64,000 nucleotides of DNA from Gemmatimonadaceae bacterium (GCA_025934775.1 JAICWO010000009.1:158804-222803); one strand, 5' to 3'; positions 42,501-51,939 are shown, counted from the first letter of the stretch. The notes: generated by a model from the sequence alone, not told the origin. Program-made: numbers and translations.

Positions 42501-43151
42501 TCAGCGCCGGATCAGCGCGACGATGATCCCCGCCGTCGAGATGATAGTCGACGCAACCAGCGAGCCGTTTCGCTCGAGCCACGATCGGCGGTCGACGAAC
42601 ACCTGGTCGTTGGACTGAACGCCCGCTCGCAACAGAAGACTCTCGACGGAAGCCGACTCGATGATCGTTTTGCCGTCTCGAACGACACGTATTCGGTGAA
42701 GGTCGCCGTTGGGCGTCGCACCGCCCGCGAGCGCGACGACACCGGCGAGGCTCAGCGTAGGATCGGCGAGATATTGGCCGGGCCGCGTGACCTCGCCCAG
42801 CACCTCGACGCGGCGTAGCGGCGTCAGGGTAATGGTGGCGTTGCGCAATTGCGCCTGGTAGTCCGTGAGCAGCGAGTCTCTGAGGGCGTCCCACTCGCGA
42901 CCCGCGACCTGGGCCGTCCCGAGCATGGGAAGCGTCAGCCGGCCGCGCTCGTCGACGTGAAATTCACCGCTCAATTCGGTGTCCGGCCACACGGAAACGC
43001 GAACGACGTCGCCGGGGCCGAGCTTGATCGGAGCATCGATTGCCGATTTCGGCATCTGCGCCGCGCTGGACCGGGCCGTCACGACTGTGGCGGAGAGGCT
43101 CCAGAGCACGGCCCAGCAGAAGACTCGGGGTTGCGCCGGCATCCATCGCAT
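42501..43151 (-). CDS. Short OPX polysaccharide export protein
   Basis: 216 aa from ATG 43151, chosen because it yields a signal peptide (VFCWAVLWSLSATVVTARSS); ATG 43208 would add 19 basic residues. A Poly_export domain starts IKLGPGDVVRVSVWPDTELS, and a single SLBB domain starts VEVLGEVTRPGQYLADPTLS. The tail has DRRSWLERNGSLVAST and ends in IISTAGIIVALIRR, a hydrophobic helix with Arg-Arg. There is no outer-membrane-spanning domain, so it probably needs a beta-barrel partner, for which the two Wzi-like proteins next door are candidates. Diverges from the ligase gene at 43281. Confidence 0.88.
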   Translation of the reverse strand: MRWMPAQPRVFCWAVLWSLSATVVTARSSAAQMPKSAIDAPIKLGPGDVVRVSVWPDTELSGEFHVDERGRLTLPMLGTAQVAGREWDALRDSLLTDYQAQLRNATITLTPLRRVEVLGEVTRPGQYLADPTLSLAGVVALAGGATPNGDLHRIRVVRDGKTIIESASVESLLLRAGVQSNDQVFVDRRSWLERNGSLVASTIISTAGIIVALIRR

Positions 43152-43280
43152 GAGGCAAATGCTAACCCGTCGCGGCGCTGCCCGGCAGATGCGCTCGCGC
43201 ACGTTCATTCGCGACTCATACCGCTGGTACGCTCGGTCCCCGGTGGGTATCCTCATTCCTGATGCGCCAGCCGTCCGCTC

Positions 43281-44567
43281 GTGAGTGATCTCCTCTTCTG
43301 CCTCTGGATCGCCCTGATCGGTGCTGATCGCATCGATTTCGCGGGCGGCCACGGGCCGTTCATCCTCACGCCGTTTCTGGCGCTGACGCCGATTGTCGCG
43401 CTGTCCGAGCTCGTGCGGCGCCACACGGCCGGCTCGCGCATCGAGATCTCGCGCGGCACCATCGCGTACATGGCCATCGCCGGCGCCCTCGTCAGCATCG
43501 CGCTGCTCTCGGCGTTCGCGGCGCCGATCCCGACGGTTTCGTTCTCTCGGACGATGCTGTTGGCCGGCGACATCGCGGGCACGCTCACGATCGCGATTCT
43601 CGCGAGTGATCGCACGAATCTGCTCCGGCTGATGGCGCGCGGAGCGATCGCCGCCCTCGCGCTGTTCGTCGTCTTCGACATTGCTGAGCCCCTCGCGTAC
43701 CTGGGACGGATCGCGGAGACGGCGCGGTTTGGCCCGGCCCTCGTCAAAATCGGGGAGCTCCAGACCGCCGGCCCGATCCCGCGCCTCGGCGGCGCCGTAT
43801 CCGACGCGAACCGCGCCGCGCTCGTGCTGCTGTTTTACGCCGTCGTGATTCTCGCCGGCGAACGCGGGCGCGTGCTGCGTCGTTGGGCGCTCGCGCTGAC
43901 GGCCCTGCTCTTCATCGCCACATTCTCTCGCTCGGGAACGCTCGGCGCCATCGGGCTCCTCGCGCTGGCGGTGATCGACGGCAGAATTCGCGTCGCGCCG
44001 TGGTTCGCGGCGTCAGTGGCGATGGTCGCGGCGCTGGCGTGCGGCGCTGTCATCGCGCGACCGGCGGTCGTCGACCGCATCGATGCGTTCTTCACGTCGC
44101 CCGCCGCGGCGCGACTGAGCGTCAGCGAAGGATCGGCACAGGGCCACCTCGCGCTGGTCGAGCGCGGGCTCACCGCGTCCATGTCGTCCGTGCCGCGCGC
44201 CCTCATCGGACATGGATACGGAAACTCATATTTGGAGCTTCAGGATGTGTTTCCGGCGAACAAGTACGGCAACTACCATTCGCTGTACGTGACCATGTTC
44301 GCCGAAGCCGGCATCTTCGCCCTTCTGCTCACGCTCGTGCTCCTTGCGGCTCCGATGGCGGCTGGCGGCTTCTGGCGGCCATTCGTCGCCGCGTCGGTGT
44401 GTTTCAACTTCTTTTATCAGACCACGACGGAGCCGGTGTACTGGTTCGTGCTCGCGCTGGCGTGGGCGAGCGTGCTGATCCGGGCGCATGAGCAAACCGA
44501 CACGCGGGCGGTGCTCACGCTCGGGTCATCTGCTCCCGCGGCGCTGCGATCGAGGACGTCCGGATGA
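43281..44567 (+). CDS. O-antigen ligase / Wzy-like polymerase (WaaL-Wzy_C family)
   Basis: 428 aa from GTG 43281. It has about ten to eleven hydrophobic segments throughout and a large periplasmic loop (about 265-345). GAVSDANRAALVLLFYAVVI and FSRSGTLGAIGLLALAVI are the conserved membrane motifs, and GHGYGNSYLELQDV followed by NYHSLYVTMFAEAGIFALLL is the H-x-x-x-x-x-x-E-x-G loop typical of O-antigen ligases. It joins polymerised glycan to an acceptor, or polymerises repeat units; these two activities cannot be told apart by sequence. First gene of a five-gene plus-strand operon ending at 48915. Confidence 0.83.
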   Translation: MSDLLFCLWIALIGADRIDFAGGHGPFILTPFLALTPIVALSELVRRHTAGSRIEISRGTIAYMAIAGALVSIALLSAFAAPIPTVSFSRTMLLAGDIAGTLTIAILASDRTNLLRLMARGAIAALALFVVFDIAEPLAYLGRIAETARFGPALVKIGELQTAGPIPRLGGAVSDANRAALVLLFYAVVILAGERGRVLRRWALALTALLFIATFSRSGTLGAIGLLALAVIDGRIRVAPWFAASVAMVAALACGAVIARPAVVDRIDAFFTSPAAARLSVSEGSAQGHLALVERGLTASMSSVPRALIGHGYGNSYLELQDVFPANKYGNYHSLYVTMFAEAGIFALLLTLVLLAAPMAAGGFWRPFVAASVCFNFFYQTTTEPVYWFVLALAWASVLIRAHEQTDTRAVLTLGSSAPAALRSRTSG

Positions 44568-45577
44568 CGAGCATCCCGTGCCCGATCTGCGCGGCGCCGG
44601 CGGTCCTCCGGGACCCCTCGCATCCCGGCTACCTCGAGTCGGAGCGCCACGCGATCTACTCGTGCTCGGGCTGTCTCACGGCGTTCACCGAGCCGCGCGC
44701 CGATCGGCCGGAGGTGTACGATCGCATTTACGCGCTCGCCGACGAGATCCCGGGTTATCACCGATATCACCAGTACGCGCGACTCGTCGAGCGCGCCAAT
44801 GATCCGCTCGCAGCGCTGTCCGCGTCCGAAGACGTCTATTGGGCCATCGAGCAGTCACTCGGCGACTCGATGCGCGACGACCGTCGAATCCTGGAGATCG
44901 GCTCCGGCCTCGGCTACATGACCTGCGCGTTGGCGCGCCGTGGACATTCCGTTACCGGGATCGACATCTCCGCGGCGGCCGTCGCCGCCGCGCGCGCCCG
45001 ATTCGGAGATCACTTCGAGCGCGCCGATCTGGCCGAATACGCCGAGCGCCATGCGGCAACGTACGACGTGGTCATTGCCTGCGAATTGATCGAGCACCTC
45101 ATCGATCCCGTGCCGTTCGTTCAACGCGCGTTATCGCTGCTTCGTCCTGGCGGCCGCTTGGTGCTGACGACGCCGAATCGCAGTCTGTACGACGGATCGG
45201 TGTTGTGGGAGACGGAGCTGCCGCCGGTGCATTTCTGGTGGTTCTCCGAAGCGGGCATCGCCGCCCTCGCGGCGCGCTGTCGTGCGACCGTGCGTTTCAT
45301 CGATTTCACGCCGTATCAGCGCGTGCAGCCGCTCTATCTTCCACCGCTGCCGTCCGATGCACCGACGCGCTCCTCGAACCTGACGGCGGCACTCGCGCCA
45401 ACCGAGGGGGCGCGGGCGGCGCGGCAGCGCGGCCGCCTGGGGACCGCCATCCCGTGGATCAGGACGAATCGCCTCGTGCAGCGCCTGCGCGGCAAACGTC
45501 GCGTTGCGGGGCCGCGGCGCACGGTGATGTGCGCGATCCTGGAACCGTTCGCCGGCGGCGCCGATGGAAGACGCTGA
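44564..45577 (+). CDS. SAM-dependent methyltransferase with N-terminal zinc-ribbon-like motif
   Basis: 337 aa, ATGA overlap with the ligase gene. CPICAAP and YSCSGCLTAF (four cysteines within the first 40 residues) suggest a structural zinc site, as in many C-methyltransferases and WcaJ-linked sugar methyltransferases. ILEIGSGLGYMTCALARRGH (about 108-127) is motif I, VTGIDISAAAVAAARARFGD motif II, and YDVVIACELIEHLIDPVPFV motif IV. Its end overlaps the flippase start by 14 bases. It probably acts on a nucleotide sugar or lipid-linked sugar. Confidence 0.85.
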   Translation: MTSIPCPICAAPAVLRDPSHPGYLESERHAIYSCSGCLTAFTEPRADRPEVYDRIYALADEIPGYHRYHQYARLVERANDPLAALSASEDVYWAIEQSLGDSMRDDRRILEIGSGLGYMTCALARRGHSVTGIDISAAAVAAARARFGDHFERADLAEYAERHAATYDVVIACELIEHLIDPVPFVQRALSLLRPGGRLVLTTPNRSLYDGSVLWETELPPVHFWWFSEAGIAALAARCRATVRFIDFTPYQRVQPLYLPPLPSDAPTRSSNLTAALAPTEGARAARQRGRLGTAIPWIRTNRLVQRLRGKRRVAGPRRTVMCAILEPFAGGADGRR

Positions 45578-46838
45578 GCTCGCGGTATCGCCATTGGCCG
45601 GCTCGCCCAGCGAACATCTGCTGAGCCGCCGCACGCTCGTGCACAACGCCGCGGTGTTGACGGCGGGGCAGGGGCTGGGACTCATCGCGCCGCTGATCGT
45701 GGTGCCGTACATCGCGCGCGTGCTCGGGCCCGCGGGCTGGGGTCCGGTGCTCATGGCCCAGGCGCTCGCGAATTGGGTGTGGATGATTCTTGAATTTGCG
45801 TTTGATCTTTCAGGATCTCGCGAGGTGGCGCGCTCCCGGCTGCGGCCGGAGTCGCTCGCCGGCGTGGTGCAGGCCGTACAGAGCGCGAAGGCGCTCCTCA
45901 TCGTCACCGTCGTGCCGGTCGCGTTCGTCGCCGCCTGGCTCATCCCGACGCTTCGCGTGTCGCCGCCGCTCGTCGTGTCTGCGCTCGCGTACGCCGTGTT
46001 TCGAGGACTGAGCCCGCTCTGGTACTTCCAAGGCGTGGAGCGCGTGCGCGGCGCGGTGGCGATCGACGGCGTCTCGCGCGTGCTCGCCGCCTTGGGCGTC
46101 TTCTGGTTCGTGCGCCGGCCGACGGATGGCTGGATCGTGCTCGCGCTCCAGGCGATCTTCGCGGGCGGCTCGACGGTCTGGCTCACCGTCCGCCTGTCGG
46201 CCGACGTCGGGCTCAGCTTCCCCTCGATCACCGAGGGGTGGCGGATGCTTCGCGAGACGTTCACGGTGTTCGCCTGCCGGGCATCGTCGGGCGTGTACAT
46301 CCAGGCGAACGCACTCATCCTCGGCACCATCGCGCCGGGAGCGGTGGGATTCTTTGGCGGGGCCGAGCGACTGATCCGGGCGGCGATCAACTTGCTGCAG
46401 CCGATCAACGCCGCGGTCTTGCCGCGCGTGAGCTTTCTGCAAGGAAGCGACACCGCCGCGGCGGATCGGATGGTGCACCGGAGCTTCCTGGTCATGGGCG
46501 CGATCGGCGGCATCATGGCGATCGTGGCGGCGGCGTGCGCGCCGATCCTCGTGCACGTCCTCCTGGGTGCGCAGTACAACGCCGCGATCCCGCTGCTTCG
46601 ACTGATGGCGGTTCTCCCGCTCCTCGCCGCGATCAACGGGGTGCTCGGCATCTTCTGGGCAATTCCGTTCGGTCACGAACGCGGATTGCTCGCTGCCGTG
46701 GTCGCCGCGGGCCTCGCCAACGTGGGGCTCGCGATCGTACTCGTGCCGCGTATGGGCGCGGCCGGCATGGCGATCGCCGCCGTCGCCGCCGAGGTCGTGG
46801 TCTTCGGCGTACTCATCGCGGCGTACGCGAAGCGATGA
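45564..46838 (+). CDS. Wzx-like flippase (polysaccharide exporter, MOP superfamily)
   Basis: 424 aa from ATG 45564. About twelve hydrophobic segments span the protein; VLTAGQGLGLIAPLIVVPYI then ARVLGPAGWGPVLMAQALAN at the N-terminus is the PST/Wzx pattern. RPTDGWIVLALQAIFAGGST and AVLPRVSFLQGSDTAAADRM are typical loop segments. Wzx flips undecaprenyl-linked repeat units to the periplasmic face. A second flippase is at 57897. Bases 45784-45818 (about residues 74-85) show almost only AT-ending codons. Confidence 0.92.
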   Translation: MEDAELAVSPLAGSPSEHLLSRRTLVHNAAVLTAGQGLGLIAPLIVVPYIARVLGPAGWGPVLMAQALANWVWMILEFAFDLSGSREVARSRLRPESLAGVVQAVQSAKALLIVTVVPVAFVAAWLIPTLRVSPPLVVSALAYAVFRGLSPLWYFQGVERVRGAVAIDGVSRVLAALGVFWFVRRPTDGWIVLALQAIFAGGSTVWLTVRLSADVGLSFPSITEGWRMLRETFTVFACRASSGVYIQANALILGTIAPGAVGFFGGAERLIRAAINLLQPINAAVLPRVSFLQGSDTAAADRMVHRSFLVMGAIGGIMAIVAAACAPILVHVLLGAQYNAAIPLLRLMAVLPLLAAINGVLGIFWAIPFGHERGLLAAVVAAGLANVGLAIVLVPRMGAAGMAIAAVAAEVVVFGVLIAAYAKR

Positions 46839-47791
46839 CCGAGATCGTCGATATCATCTGCTCCGTGCTGAACGGCGAGCGGTATCTGGACCAGTTCCTC
46901 GACAGCCTCTCGACGCAGACGCACGCCGATTGGCGTCTGTGGGTCCGCGATGATGGCTCCTCGGACCGGTCGATGGAGATCGTAGTGGCGCGTGCGGCCG
47001 CGGACAGCCGCGTGCGCATTCTTCACGTCGGTGGTCCGCGCCTCGGAATCGCGGGCGCGTATGGCTGGCTGCTCGAGCGTGCACCCCGCGACGCCCACGT
47101 GATCATGACCGCCGACGTGGACGATGTGTGGCTGCCGCACAAGATCGAACGCACCTTGGACGCGATGCGGCGCGCGGAATCCGGCTGGGGTTCGGCGACT
47201 CCCATTCTGGTGCACACCGACCTCACGGTGGTGGACGAGCGGCTCGATGTGGTGCATCACTCCTACTGGGCGCACTCTGCGCTCGCGCCGGAGCCCGCGA
47301 CGTTGCGCCGGCAGATCGTGCGCAATCTGGTGGCCGCGCCGACGCTGATGATGAACGCCGCGCTTCGCGAGGCGATTGGCGCCACACCGGCGGCGGCGCT
47401 GTATCAGGACTGGTGGTACGGACTCGTGGCGCTCGTCACTGGACGGATCGTGACGGTGCGCGAGCCCACGGTGCTCTACCGGCAGCACGGCGGGAATAGC
47501 GTCGGCGCGCGCGATCCGCGAGTCGAGCTCGGTGCGCTGCTGTCGACGGTCGCGAACGCGTTCCGGGGTACACCGGAATTTCGTCGCGATCTCGAGCGGC
47601 TGGCCGGTCAGGCGCAAGCGCTGCTCGACCGCTATGGCGACCGGTTGTCGGCGAGCGATCGCGCACTCGTGTCGGGCATTTCCACGCTGCCGCGCCGGCC
47701 ATTCATCGGCCGCAAGCTGGACACGCTCCGCTATCGGGTGCTGCCGGAAGAAGGCTTGCTGCGCACCATTGGCATCCTGCTCAGAGCCTGA
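46835..47791 (+). CDS. Glycosyltransferase family 2
   Basis: 318 aa from the ATG overlapping the flippase stop. VDIICSVLNGERYLDQFLDS and LWVRDDGSSDRSMEI form the nucleotide-binding start; VIMTADVDDVWLPHKIERTL contains the metal-binding D-x-D and the conserved W-L-P-x-K of rhamnosyl/galactosyl GT2 enzymes (RgpF/WaaV-like). QDWWYGLVALVTGRIVTVRE supplies the D-W catalytic segment. Soluble. The gene after it begins 5 bases downstream. Confidence 0.87.
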   Translation: MTEIVDIICSVLNGERYLDQFLDSLSTQTHADWRLWVRDDGSSDRSMEIVVARAAADSRVRILHVGGPRLGIAGAYGWLLERAPRDAHVIMTADVDDVWLPHKIERTLDAMRRAESGWGSATPILVHTDLTVVDERLDVVHHSYWAHSALAPEPATLRRQIVRNLVAAPTLMMNAALREAIGATPAAALYQDWWYGLVALVTGRIVTVREPTVLYRQHGGNSVGARDPRVELGALLSTVANAFRGTPEFRRDLERLAGQAQALLDRYGDRLSASDRALVSGISTLPRRPFIGRKLDTLRYRVLPEEGLLRTIGILLRA

Positions 47792-47796
47792 CGCTC

Positions 47797-48915
47797 ATGA
47801 CGGCGCGCCGCACTTCCACACTGCTGCGGTTTCTCGATCGCGCCGTCGGCGTGCCACTCGTTGCGGCCTGCCGGCTCCTCCCGAAACGCGGCATGCCCGA
47901 TCCATCCACCGTGCGGCGTGTGGGCGTGTACAAGTCGGCCGCGATTGGCGACACGCTTCTCCTGACGGGAATCTTCGAGGCGTTGCGCGCGCGCTTTCCG
48001 AGCGCCTCCATCGCGCTGATCACGGGGTGCGACAACGCCGGAGTCGCGCCATTCTTCGAGCACGCGATCGACGAGCACGCGACGATCTCGGCGGCCCGGC
48101 CGCTTGCCGCGATCAGGACGCTCCGCTCGATGCGGTTGGATGTCCTGCTCGAATGCGGCCCATGGCCGCGAGTCGACGCACTGGTGGCCGCGCTTTCCGG
48201 CGCGCGCTACCGGGTCGGCTTTCGCGCGAAGGGGCAGGCCCGGCACTATGGGTTCGATCGCGTAGTCGAGCACTCATCGGAGCTGCATCAGCTCGAGAAC
48301 TTTCGAAATCTCGCACGGGCCGTTGGCGCGACGGACTTTCCGCCGCCGCGGCTTCGCGCGCCGTGTGTGCTTGCTCCGGCGCGACTGCCGCAGGCTCCGT
48401 ATTTCGTGTTTCACCCGTGGTCGGGTGGCTACATGGCCGCGTTCAAGGAATGGCCCGATGAACGCTGGCTCGAGCTCGGGGCCGCCTTGAGCGGCCGCGG
48501 GCGCGATCGGATCGTGGTCACCGGCGGCCGCGGCGACGTGGAGCGCACGGCCGCGCTGGTCTCGGCGTTCGCCGAGCTCGGGATTCCGGCGACGAATGCG
48601 GCGGGCGCGTACACGATCGCCGAGTTGAGCAACGTGCTCGCGGAAAGCGCCGGGGTGGTGAGCGTGAACACCGGCGTCATGCATCTCGGGGCGCTCATCG
48701 GCGCACGGACGATCTGCCTCGATGGCCCCACGCCGGCGAAGCGCTGGGGGCCGATCGGCCCCGCGGCGCGCTCCGTCTCGACGCCGCTCTCAGGATGCGG
48801 CTTTCTGGATCTTGGATTCGAGTATGCGAATCAGCGGCCGGACTGCATGGCGGGGATCGCCGTCGCGGACGTGGTGCGCGCGCTCGAGGAGCTCACGGGG
48901 ACTTCGTCATCTTGA
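47797..48915 (+). CDS. Glycosyltransferase family 9 (heptosyltransferase-like)
   Basis: 372 aa. VGVYKSAAIGDTLLLTGIFE is the GT9 N-terminal motif, YFVFHPWSGGYMAAFKEWPD contains the donor-phosphate loop and the K-x-W-P motif, and VVSVNTGVMHLGALIGARTI is the counterpart of D-T-G-P-M-H with Asn for Asp and Val for Pro. ICLDGPTPAKRWGPIGP follows as in LPS core heptosyltransferases. Its end overlaps the convergent lipoprotein gene by 23 bases. It is the last gene of the 43281 operon. Confidence 0.88.
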   Translation: MTARRTSTLLRFLDRAVGVPLVAACRLLPKRGMPDPSTVRRVGVYKSAAIGDTLLLTGIFEALRARFPSASIALITGCDNAGVAPFFEHAIDEHATISAARPLAAIRTLRSMRLDVLLECGPWPRVDALVAALSGARYRVGFRAKGQARHYGFDRVVEHSSELHQLENFRNLARAVGATDFPPPRLRAPCVLAPARLPQAPYFVFHPWSGGYMAAFKEWPDERWLELGAALSGRGRDRIVVTGGRGDVERTAALVSAFAELGIPATNAAGAYTIAELSNVLAESAGVVSVNTGVMHLGALIGARTICLDGPTPAKRWGPIGPAARSVSTPLSGCGFLDLGFEYANQRPDCMAGIAVADVVRALEELTGTSSS

Positions 48916-49840
48916 AATTCAGATCCAACGTCTGACCATTGGACAGAAAGATCCCGTCGAAGACGTCGATGCCGCGGCCGTGCGCGATGCTGTATCCGCC
49001 GGCTGGATAGATCTGGACGCCGAAGCCGGTGGCGCACGGAAGCGGCGACGACACGCCGGCGCCGCTCGGATCCGTGTTGTCGTATTCGACGACCGCGGTC
49101 GACGTGTAGATCGCGGCCATCGCGAGGTACACAGGATTGCCGTTCTGGTCGGTCACGTGAAAGCGGATCCGCGCGCTGCATCGCTGCAGCGGGAAGCTCA
49201 CGGAGTCCCGCGATCCATCGTCTACGACCAGGCCATCGTGGAACGCGTACAGCGAGTCCTGCGGCCGGGCATAGCTCTGGTAGAGCACGGGCCTGGTGAT
49301 CGAAACGCCGTACGCGCCGAACGGCACGGCCTTGAACGTAGCGATCCCGGACGCGTCGGTCAGCGCGCTGTCGATTTGGCGGGTCGGGCTGTAAAGCACC
49401 GCCCTCACCCCGCTGAGCGGCGCGCCACCGGCATCGGCAACGCGGGCGACCACCGTGCCTGGGCCAATCTTGAGCAAAGTGAAATGGACCGGCGACAGGG
49501 TGTCCTTCGCGACGATCAGGTGGTCCTGAAAGTCCGTCGGCGTGCCGCCGACCAGGTGCTCGACGAGGTCGTATCCCGCGGGCGGCGTGGCGCGCACGCC
49601 ATAGAATCCCTGCGGCACGCGGTTGAATTCGTAGGTGCCGCTCGCCCCGGTGATCCCGTAGCCCATTGGACGCTGTCCCGTGTAGAGCACGAGGGGTACG
49701 CTGTCGATGGGATCACCGTTGCGCTGTGTGACCACCACGCGAACGGTATTGTACAGCGACGGGCGCGAAAGCCAGTTGTCGCAGCCTGCGAGGAGGGTCA
49801 CAGCGGCGAGGACGACCGGAAGTGCGGGCGAAAGTCTCAT
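48893..49840 (-). CDS. Lipoprotein with carboxypeptidase-regulatory-like (Ig-like) repeats
   Basis: 315 aa. A lipobox (VLAAVTLLAGC, Cys20) marks a lipoprotein signal peptide. The mature part has three or four beta-sandwich repeats of the CarboxypepD_reg type, each with a G-x-P-(I/L) start and a G-x-Y/F turn: VTQRNGDPIDSVPLVLYTGQ, VADAGGAPLSGVRAVLYSPT and VTDQNGNPVYLAMAAIYTST. These domains usually bind polymers or act as spacers. No enzyme domain is seen. It lies alone on the minus strand between polysaccharide operons; a role in anchoring or sensing surface glycan is possible but not shown. Confidence 0.8.
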   Translation of the reverse strand: MRLSPALPVVLAAVTLLAGCDNWLSRPSLYNTVRVVVTQRNGDPIDSVPLVLYTGQRPMGYGITGASGTYEFNRVPQGFYGVRATPPAGYDLVEHLVGGTPTDFQDHLIVAKDTLSPVHFTLLKIGPGTVVARVADAGGAPLSGVRAVLYSPTRQIDSALTDASGIATFKAVPFGAYGVSITRPVLYQSYARPQDSLYAFHDGLVVDDGSRDSVSFPLQRCSARIRFHVTDQNGNPVYLAMAAIYTSTAVVEYDNTDPSGAGVSSPLPCATGFGVQIYPAGGYSIAHGRGIDVFDGIFLSNGQTLDLNFKMTKSP

Positions 49841-49964
49841 CGCTCGTAAGTTGGCGGAAGGAATTTGCCGACGCTAGCTTCGCAACTCGACGTTCGGCAG
49901 CGGCCCGCGTGCGGGTCCGATCGGAACCGAATCGCAAAGCCGTGTTCGCTCAGCCGACGGATCG

Positions 49965-49970
49965 TACATT
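49965..49970 (+). promoter_or_regulatory. Candidate -10 box (TACATT) upstream of rfbB
   Basis: TACATT lies 35 bases before the rfbB ATG, in the 159-base gap between the divergent lipoprotein gene and the rml operon, followed by TCCG as at the other boxes. No clear -35 lies 16-18 bases upstream. Judged by recurrence of the hexamer in four gaps. Confidence 0.35.
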
Positions 49971-49999
49971 TCCGAGCACGGGATCACGCAAGGAGTGGC

Positions 50000-51055
50000 A
50001 TGGCAACCTGGTTGATCACTGGCGGTGCGGGATTCATCGGATCGGCGCTCATCCGCATGCTCCTGGCCGACTCGGATCACCGCGTCGTCAACGTCGACAA
50101 GCTCACGTACGCCGGCAACCTCGAGTCCCTGCCGGACGCCGAGGGTCATCCGCGATACGTGTTCGAACGCGCCGACATCTGTGACGCGCCGCGGGTGCGC
50201 GCCTGCTTCGAGCGCCACCGGCCCGACGTCGTGATCCACCTCGCGGCCGAGTCGCACGTCGACCGATCGATCGACGGGCCGGCGCCGTTCGTTCAGACGA
50301 ACGTGCATGGCACGTTCGTGCTGCTCGAGGAGAGTCTGCGCTATTGGCGGTCGTTAGAGAACTCGAATCTCCGCCGGTTTCGGTTCGTCCATGTCTCGAC
50401 CGACGAAGTCTTCGGCTCGCTCGGAACCGAGGGGCGGTTCACCGAGTCCACGCCGTACGCGCCGAATTCGCCGTACTCGGCGAGCAAGGCCGCGTCGGAC
50501 CATCTCGTGCGCGCGTGGGGTCACACGTACGGGTTGCCCGCGATCATCACCAACTGCTCCAACAACTATGGCCCGTATCAGTTTCCTGAAAAGCTGATTC
50601 CCCTCGCGATTCAGCACGCGTTGGCCGGGCGGCCGATTCCGGTGTACGGCCGGGGCGAGAATGTGCGCGATTGGCTGTACGTCGACGACCATGCCCGGGC
50701 GCTGCGGCTGGTCGCCGAGCGAGGGGCGCCGGGAACGCGCTACAACATCGGCGGCGACAGCGAGCGCCGGAACCTCGACGTCGTGCGCTCCCTCTGCGCC
50801 CTGCTCGAGGCCATGCATCCCGGCCGGCGCTTCGCCACTCTCATCACCCACGTGCCCGACCGTCCCGGCCACGACCTGCGCTACGCGATGGATGCGAGCA
50901 CGATCGAGCACGATCTCGGGTGGTCGCCGCGCGAGTCGTTCGACTCCGGCCTCGAGAAGACCGTGCGCTGGTATTTAGAGAACCAGCATTGGGTGGAGCG
51001 CGTTCAGACCGGCGCGTATCGCGGCGAGCGCCTCGGTCTCGGAGTGGTCGCGTGA
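50000..51055 (+). CDS. rfbB: dTDP-glucose 4,6-dehydratase
   Basis: 351 aa from ATG 50000, preceded by a good AAGGAG ribosome-binding site (49990-49995); the frame to 49865 is rejected. [18 protein letters not shown] is the NAD-binding G-x-x-G-x-x-G motif. [11 protein letters not shown] contains the catalytic T-D-E triad found only in these dehydratases, and [16 protein letters not shown] the Y-x-x-x-[21 protein letters not shown] is the RmlB substrate loop. It makes dTDP-4-keto-6-deoxyglucose in the cytoplasm. First of four overlapping rml genes (order B-A-C-D). Confidence 0.97.
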   Translation: MATWLITGGAGFIGSALIRMLLADSDHRVVNVDKLTYAGNLESLPDAEGHPRYVFERADICDAPRVRACFERHRPDVVIHLAAESHVDRSIDGPAPFVQTNVHGTFVLLEESLRYWRSLENSNLRRFRFVHVSTDEVFGSLGTEGRFTESTPYAPNSPYSASKAASDHLVRAWGHTYGLPAIITNCSNNYGPYQFPEKLIPLAIQHALAGRPIPVYGRGENVRDWLYVDDHARALRLVAERGAPGTRYNIGGDSERRNLDVVRSLCALLEAMHPGRRFATLITHVPDRPGHDLRYAMDASTIEHDLGWSPRESFDSGLEKTVRWYLENQHWVERVQTGAYRGERLGLGVVA

Positions 51056-51939
51056 TCGATCGAAAGGGCGTCATCCTCGCCGGCGGGGCGGGCACGCGGC
51101 TGCATCCACTGACCGTCGCGATGAGCAAGCAGCTGCTGCCGGTGTACGACAAGCCGATGATCTATTACCCGCTCTCGACGTTGATGCTGGCGGGGATGCG
51201 CGACATCCTCGTGATCTCGACGCCGTCCGATCTCCCCAGATTTCGCGCCGTGCTTGGCGACGGCGAGCAGTGGGGACTGTGCTTCTCGTACGCGGCGCAG
51301 CCGGAGCCGCGCGGCATCGCGCAGGCGCTCGTGATCGGCAGTGAATTTCTCGCCGGCCGGCCCTCTGCGTTGGTTCTCGGCGACAACATTTTTTATGGCG
51401 CGGGGTTGGGCACGCAATTGCGGCGGGTCGCCGCCCAGCGAATGGGGGCGACGATCTTCGGCTATCACGTCAGCGATCCTGGCCGGTATGGCGTCGCAGA
51501 GATCGACGCCGCGGGGAAGGTGGTGAGCATCGAAGAGAAGCCCGCGGCCCCGAAATCCTCGTACGCGGTGACCGGCTTGTACTTCTACGATGGGCAGGCC
51601 CCGGAGATCGCCCGATCGCTGCAACCATCCGCGCGTGGTGAATACGAGATCACGGACGTCAACCTGCACTACCTCCGCGCCGGCTCACTCCGCGTCGAGC
51701 TGATGGGCCGGGGAACGGCGTGGCTCGACACCGGGACGCACGAGTCACTGCAGGAGGCCGCCGCGTTCGTTCAAACGATCGAGAAGCGGCAAGGCCTCAA
51801 GATCGCCGCGCCCGAGGAGATCGCGTGGCGGCTGGGCTACATCGATGACGCGCAGCTCTCGCGACTCGCCGACGCGTTGGGGCGGAGTGCCTACGGCGCG
51901 TACCTCGCCGCGGTCGCCCGGGGGCCGCGCGCATCGTGA
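51052..51939 (+). CDS. rfbA: Glucose-1-phosphate thymidylyltransferase
   Basis: 295 aa from GTG 51052, overlapping the rfbB stop (GTGA). [20 protein letters not shown] with [20 protein letters not shown] is the canonical RmlA N-terminus; [12 protein letters not shown] holds the metal-binding aspartate; [20 protein letters not shown] and [20 protein letters not shown] follow. It condenses dTTP and glucose 1-phosphate to dTDP-glucose. Length is standard (about 290). It is distinct from the RmlA-like enzyme at 4880. Confidence 0.97.
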   Translation: MIDRKGVILAGGAGTRLHPLTVAMSKQLLPVYDKPMIYYPLSTLMLAGMRDILVISTPSDLPRFRAVLGDGEQWGLCFSYAAQPEPRGIAQALVIGSEFLAGRPSALVLGDNIFYGAGLGTQLRRVAAQRMGATIFGYHVSDPGRYGVAEIDAAGKVVSIEEKPAAPKSSYAVTGLYFYDGQAPEIARSLQPSARGEYEITDVNLHYLRAGSLRVELMGRGTAWLDTGTHESLQEAAAFVQTIEKRQGLKIAAPEEIAWRLGYIDDAQLSRLADALGRSAYGAYLAAVARGPRAS

